Shown here piece after piece: positions 62,614-64,000 of a DNA stretch of 64,000 bases. The translations under genes were made by a program, and so were the position numbers. The notes below the pieces were generated by a model that had not been told where the DNA came from, ran no database searches, and saw nothing but the letters and a program-made list of their open reading frames with translations. The first letter of the stretch is position 1, and the number at the start of each line of letters is the position of its first letter. The stretch covers positions 2,950,997 to 3,014,996 of the forward strand of contig NZ_CP022314.1 of assembly GCF_003352915.1 (NCBI RefSeq), in the 5' to 3' direction. Source of the stretch: Arthrobacter sp. PM3 (GTDB lineage Bacteria; Actinomycetota; Actinomycetes; Actinomycetales; Micrococcaceae).

Positions 62614-63087
62614 TCAGGCGTCGGCGGATCCGCGCTCCAGCAGCGGCTGGATCCGGAACGGAATCAGTTCGCCCATGGCCAGGGCAGTGTCGGTCCGGTC
62701 CACGCCGTCGCACGCCAGGATCTTGCCGTTGATCCGGAACAGGTCCTCGGCGTCGAGCGCCACTACCCGCAGGAGCAGGTCCGCCGAGCCCGTCAGGCCG
62801 TAGCCCTCCAGGATTTCGGGAATGCCGGCGAGCTCAACGGCCAGGGTGCCCAGTTTCTGCTGCTGGACATGAACCGAGATGAACGCCATGAGCGGGTACC
62901 CCAGGGACACCGGGTTGATGCGCCGCTCGAAGGAGAGGAACACGTGCTTCTTCTCCAGCTGCGCCATCCTGGCCTGCACGGTGTTGCGGGACAGGCCCAG
63001 CTTCTGGGCGAGGGCCACGACGGTCCGCCGCGGATCCCGTGCCATGGCCGAAAGCAGGCGGGTGTCGGTGCCATCCAAGGGTTGCAT
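62614..63087 (-). CDS. Lrp/AsnC-family regulator
   Basis: A 157-residue regulator. The HTH (about 5-50, TVVALAQKLGLSRNTVQARM) is followed by the ligand-binding RAM domain (LMAFISVHVQQQK through LTGSADLLLRVVALDAEDL). ATG at 63087. It is divergent from the E1-alpha gene, which in actinobacteria is often under an Lrp/BkdR-type regulator of branched-chain keto-acid breakdown. Confidence 0.9.
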   Translation of the reverse strand: MQPLDGTDTRLLSAMARDPRRTVVALAQKLGLSRNTVQARMAQLEKKHVFLSFERRINPVSLGYPLMAFISVHVQQQKLGTLAVELAGIPEILEGYGLTGSADLLLRVVALDAEDLFRINGKILACDGVDRTDTALAMGELIPFRIQPLLERGSADA

Positions 63088-63169
63088 AATGCGCAAGATT
63101 AGCACGGTCCGGGAGACCCAAACAGTGCATAATGCTCAATATATTTACGGGTGGTTGTACCCGATGAAC

Positions 63170-63189
63170 ATTGTGAGTAGGGTCACAAT
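63170..63189. promoter_or_regulatory. CRP/GlxR site between Lrp and E1-alpha
   Basis: ATTGTGA-GTAGGG-TCACAAT fits TGTGA-N6-TCACA perfectly and lies about 94 bp before the E1 start. It is a strong candidate for cAMP-dependent (GlxR/CRP) control of the E1 operon. Confidence 0.75.
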
Positions 63190-63282
63190 TATCCGGGGCA
63201 ACGGCGCCCGGGCGGCTGGCGCGCCGCGGGATCACGAGTCCGGCGAGCTCCGGTCAGACGACGTCAGAAGGTGCGGACAACA

Positions 63283-64000
63283 GTGTTTACCGACGACGCG
63301 GGCAAGGGCGGCATTTCCGCCGGGGGCCCCGGAAACAGCGACGATTCAACGAGGCGGACGGGCGGGGATCTCCTCCAGCTCATCACTCCCGAGGGCGAGC
63401 GCATCAGCCATCCGGAGTTCGACTCCTGGCTCCAGGACGTCAGTGACGAGCAGCTCGGCTCGCTCTATGAGGACATGGTGGTCATCCGCCGGATCGACGC
63501 CGAGGCCACCGCGCTCCAGCGGCAGGGCGAACTGGCGCTTTGGCCGCCGCTGCTCGGGCAGGAAGCGTCCCAGATCGGCTCGGCCCGGGCACTGCGCGAG
63601 GACGACTTCGTCTTCCCCAGCTACCGGGACAACGGCGTCGCCTACTGCCGGGGAGTGAAGGTTGAGGACCTCGTCCGTGCCTGGCGGGGCAGCGCCTCCG
63701 CCGGCTGGGACCCCTTCACCGTCAACGTTGCGACGCAGCAGATCATCATCGGCTCCCAGAGCCTGCACGCCACCGGCTATGCCATGGGCATCCAGAACGA
63801 CGGCGCCGACTGCGTCGCCGTCGCCTACTTCGGCGACGGCGCCACGAGCGAAGGCGACGTCAACGAGGCCATGGTCTTCGCCGCGAGTTTCCAGGCGCCG
63901 GTCGTCTTTTTCTGCCAGAACAACCACTGGGCCATCTCGGAGCCGGTCCGGCTGCAGTCCCACATCCAGCTCGCGGACCGCGCCTCCGGCTTCGGCATCC
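63283..64000 (+). CDS. Thiamine-dependent 2-oxoacid dehydrogenase E1 alpha (partial)
   Basis: The first 239 codons are open to the right edge. They carry LQRQGELALWPPLLGQEASQ (a pattern of branched-chain/pyruvate E1-alpha), the segment YFGDGATSEGDVNEAMVFAA, the thiamine-diphosphate GDG...N motif, and FFCQNNHWAISEP. This is most like BkdA/PdhA of branched-chain keto-acid dehydrogenase, with which the Lrp neighbour agrees. The start GTG at 63283 follows AGAAGG; an in-frame GTG 12 bp upstream is less likely. Beta and E2 subunits are beyond the edge. Confidence 0.88.
   Translation, partial: MFTDDAGKGGISAGGPGNSDDSTRRTGGDLLQLITPEGERISHPEFDSWLQDVSDEQLGSLYEDMVVIRRIDAEATALQRQGELALWPPLLGQEASQIGSARALREDDFVFPSYRDNGVAYCRGVKVEDLVRAWRGSASAGWDPFTVNVATQQIIIGSQSLHATGYAMGIQNDGADCVAVAYFGDGATSEGDVNEAMVFAASFQAPVVFFCQNNHWAISEPVRLQSHIQLADRASGFGI

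Overview
The window is chromosomal DNA of a high-GC actinobacterium, most likely a member of the Micrococcaceae close to Arthrobacter/Pseudarthrobacter. The evidence is strong G/C bias at third codon positions, many GTG starts, two SAM-IV riboswitches (a class known from Actinomycetales), an eukaryote-like single-chain glycyl-tRNA synthetase, a Holin-X-type envelope protein, and the rpsB-tsf-pyrH-frr-cdsA and dusB-dgt-dnaG-tRNA-Asn neighbourhoods. This placement is inferred from gene content, not from a search. Most of the window is ordinary housekeeping and catabolic genome; the accessory material is one IS30-like element at the left edge and several intergenic repeat structures.

Layout. 1-4.5 kb: the edge of an IS30-like insertion sequence, then a CitA/CitB-type two-component system divergent from a CitMHS citrate transporter. 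4.5-7.9 kb: gatCAB. 7.9-11.3 kb: a LysR regulator divergent from tdh-kbl (threonine to glycine plus acetyl-CoA). 11.3-11.8 kb: gene-free repeat array A. 11.8-16.5 kb: FAD amine/D-amino-acid oxidoreductase, hutI with an odd tandem insertion, a histidine phosphatase, a CPBP-family membrane protein and a VOC protein. 16.7-19.7 kb: metY and metX, each behind its own SAM-IV riboswitch. 19.9-24.9 kb: an MHS-type transporter, then a LysR regulator divergent from mmsB-mmsA (valine catabolism). 25-36.7 kb: hydrolases, an S4 protein, a DMT-like transporter, glyS, GNAT, a three-gene lipid/hydrolase operon on the minus strand, a bicovalent-flavin oxidase and a YibE/F protein.

36.8-41.6 kb: dusB-dgt-dnaG and two identical tRNA-Asn genes, each followed by a strong terminator. 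41.7-43.7 kb: a small unknown gene, repeat array B and a Bcr/CflA-type drug transporter. 43.9-47.8 kb: envelope protein, CDP-alcohol phosphatidyltransferase, transporter, glycosyltransferase and a CAT-anticodon tRNA. 48-50 kb: an acyl-CoA dehydrogenase behind a palindromic operator, overlapped tail-to-tail by an M23 peptidase gene. 50.2-55.5 kb: rpsB (long structured leader), tsf, pyrH, frr, cdsA and a DivIVA-like protein. 55.5-61.7 kb: a carboxylate-uptake island with two solute:sodium symporters, each paired with a small membrane protein, around a LytS/LytTR two-component system. 61.8-64 kb: a lipoprotein-like membrane protein and an Lrp regulator divergent from a thiamine-dependent E1-alpha gene that runs off the right edge.

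The most unusual structure is the pair of gene-free arrays A (11478-11678) and B (42173-42461). Each has a 21-bp core GGACAT-N9-ATGTCC flanked by 10-bp boxes of the form GGRCATGYYC/GRGCATGTCC. The boxes point toward the core from both sides and are spaced mostly 29-32 bp. I do not recognise a named family for them.
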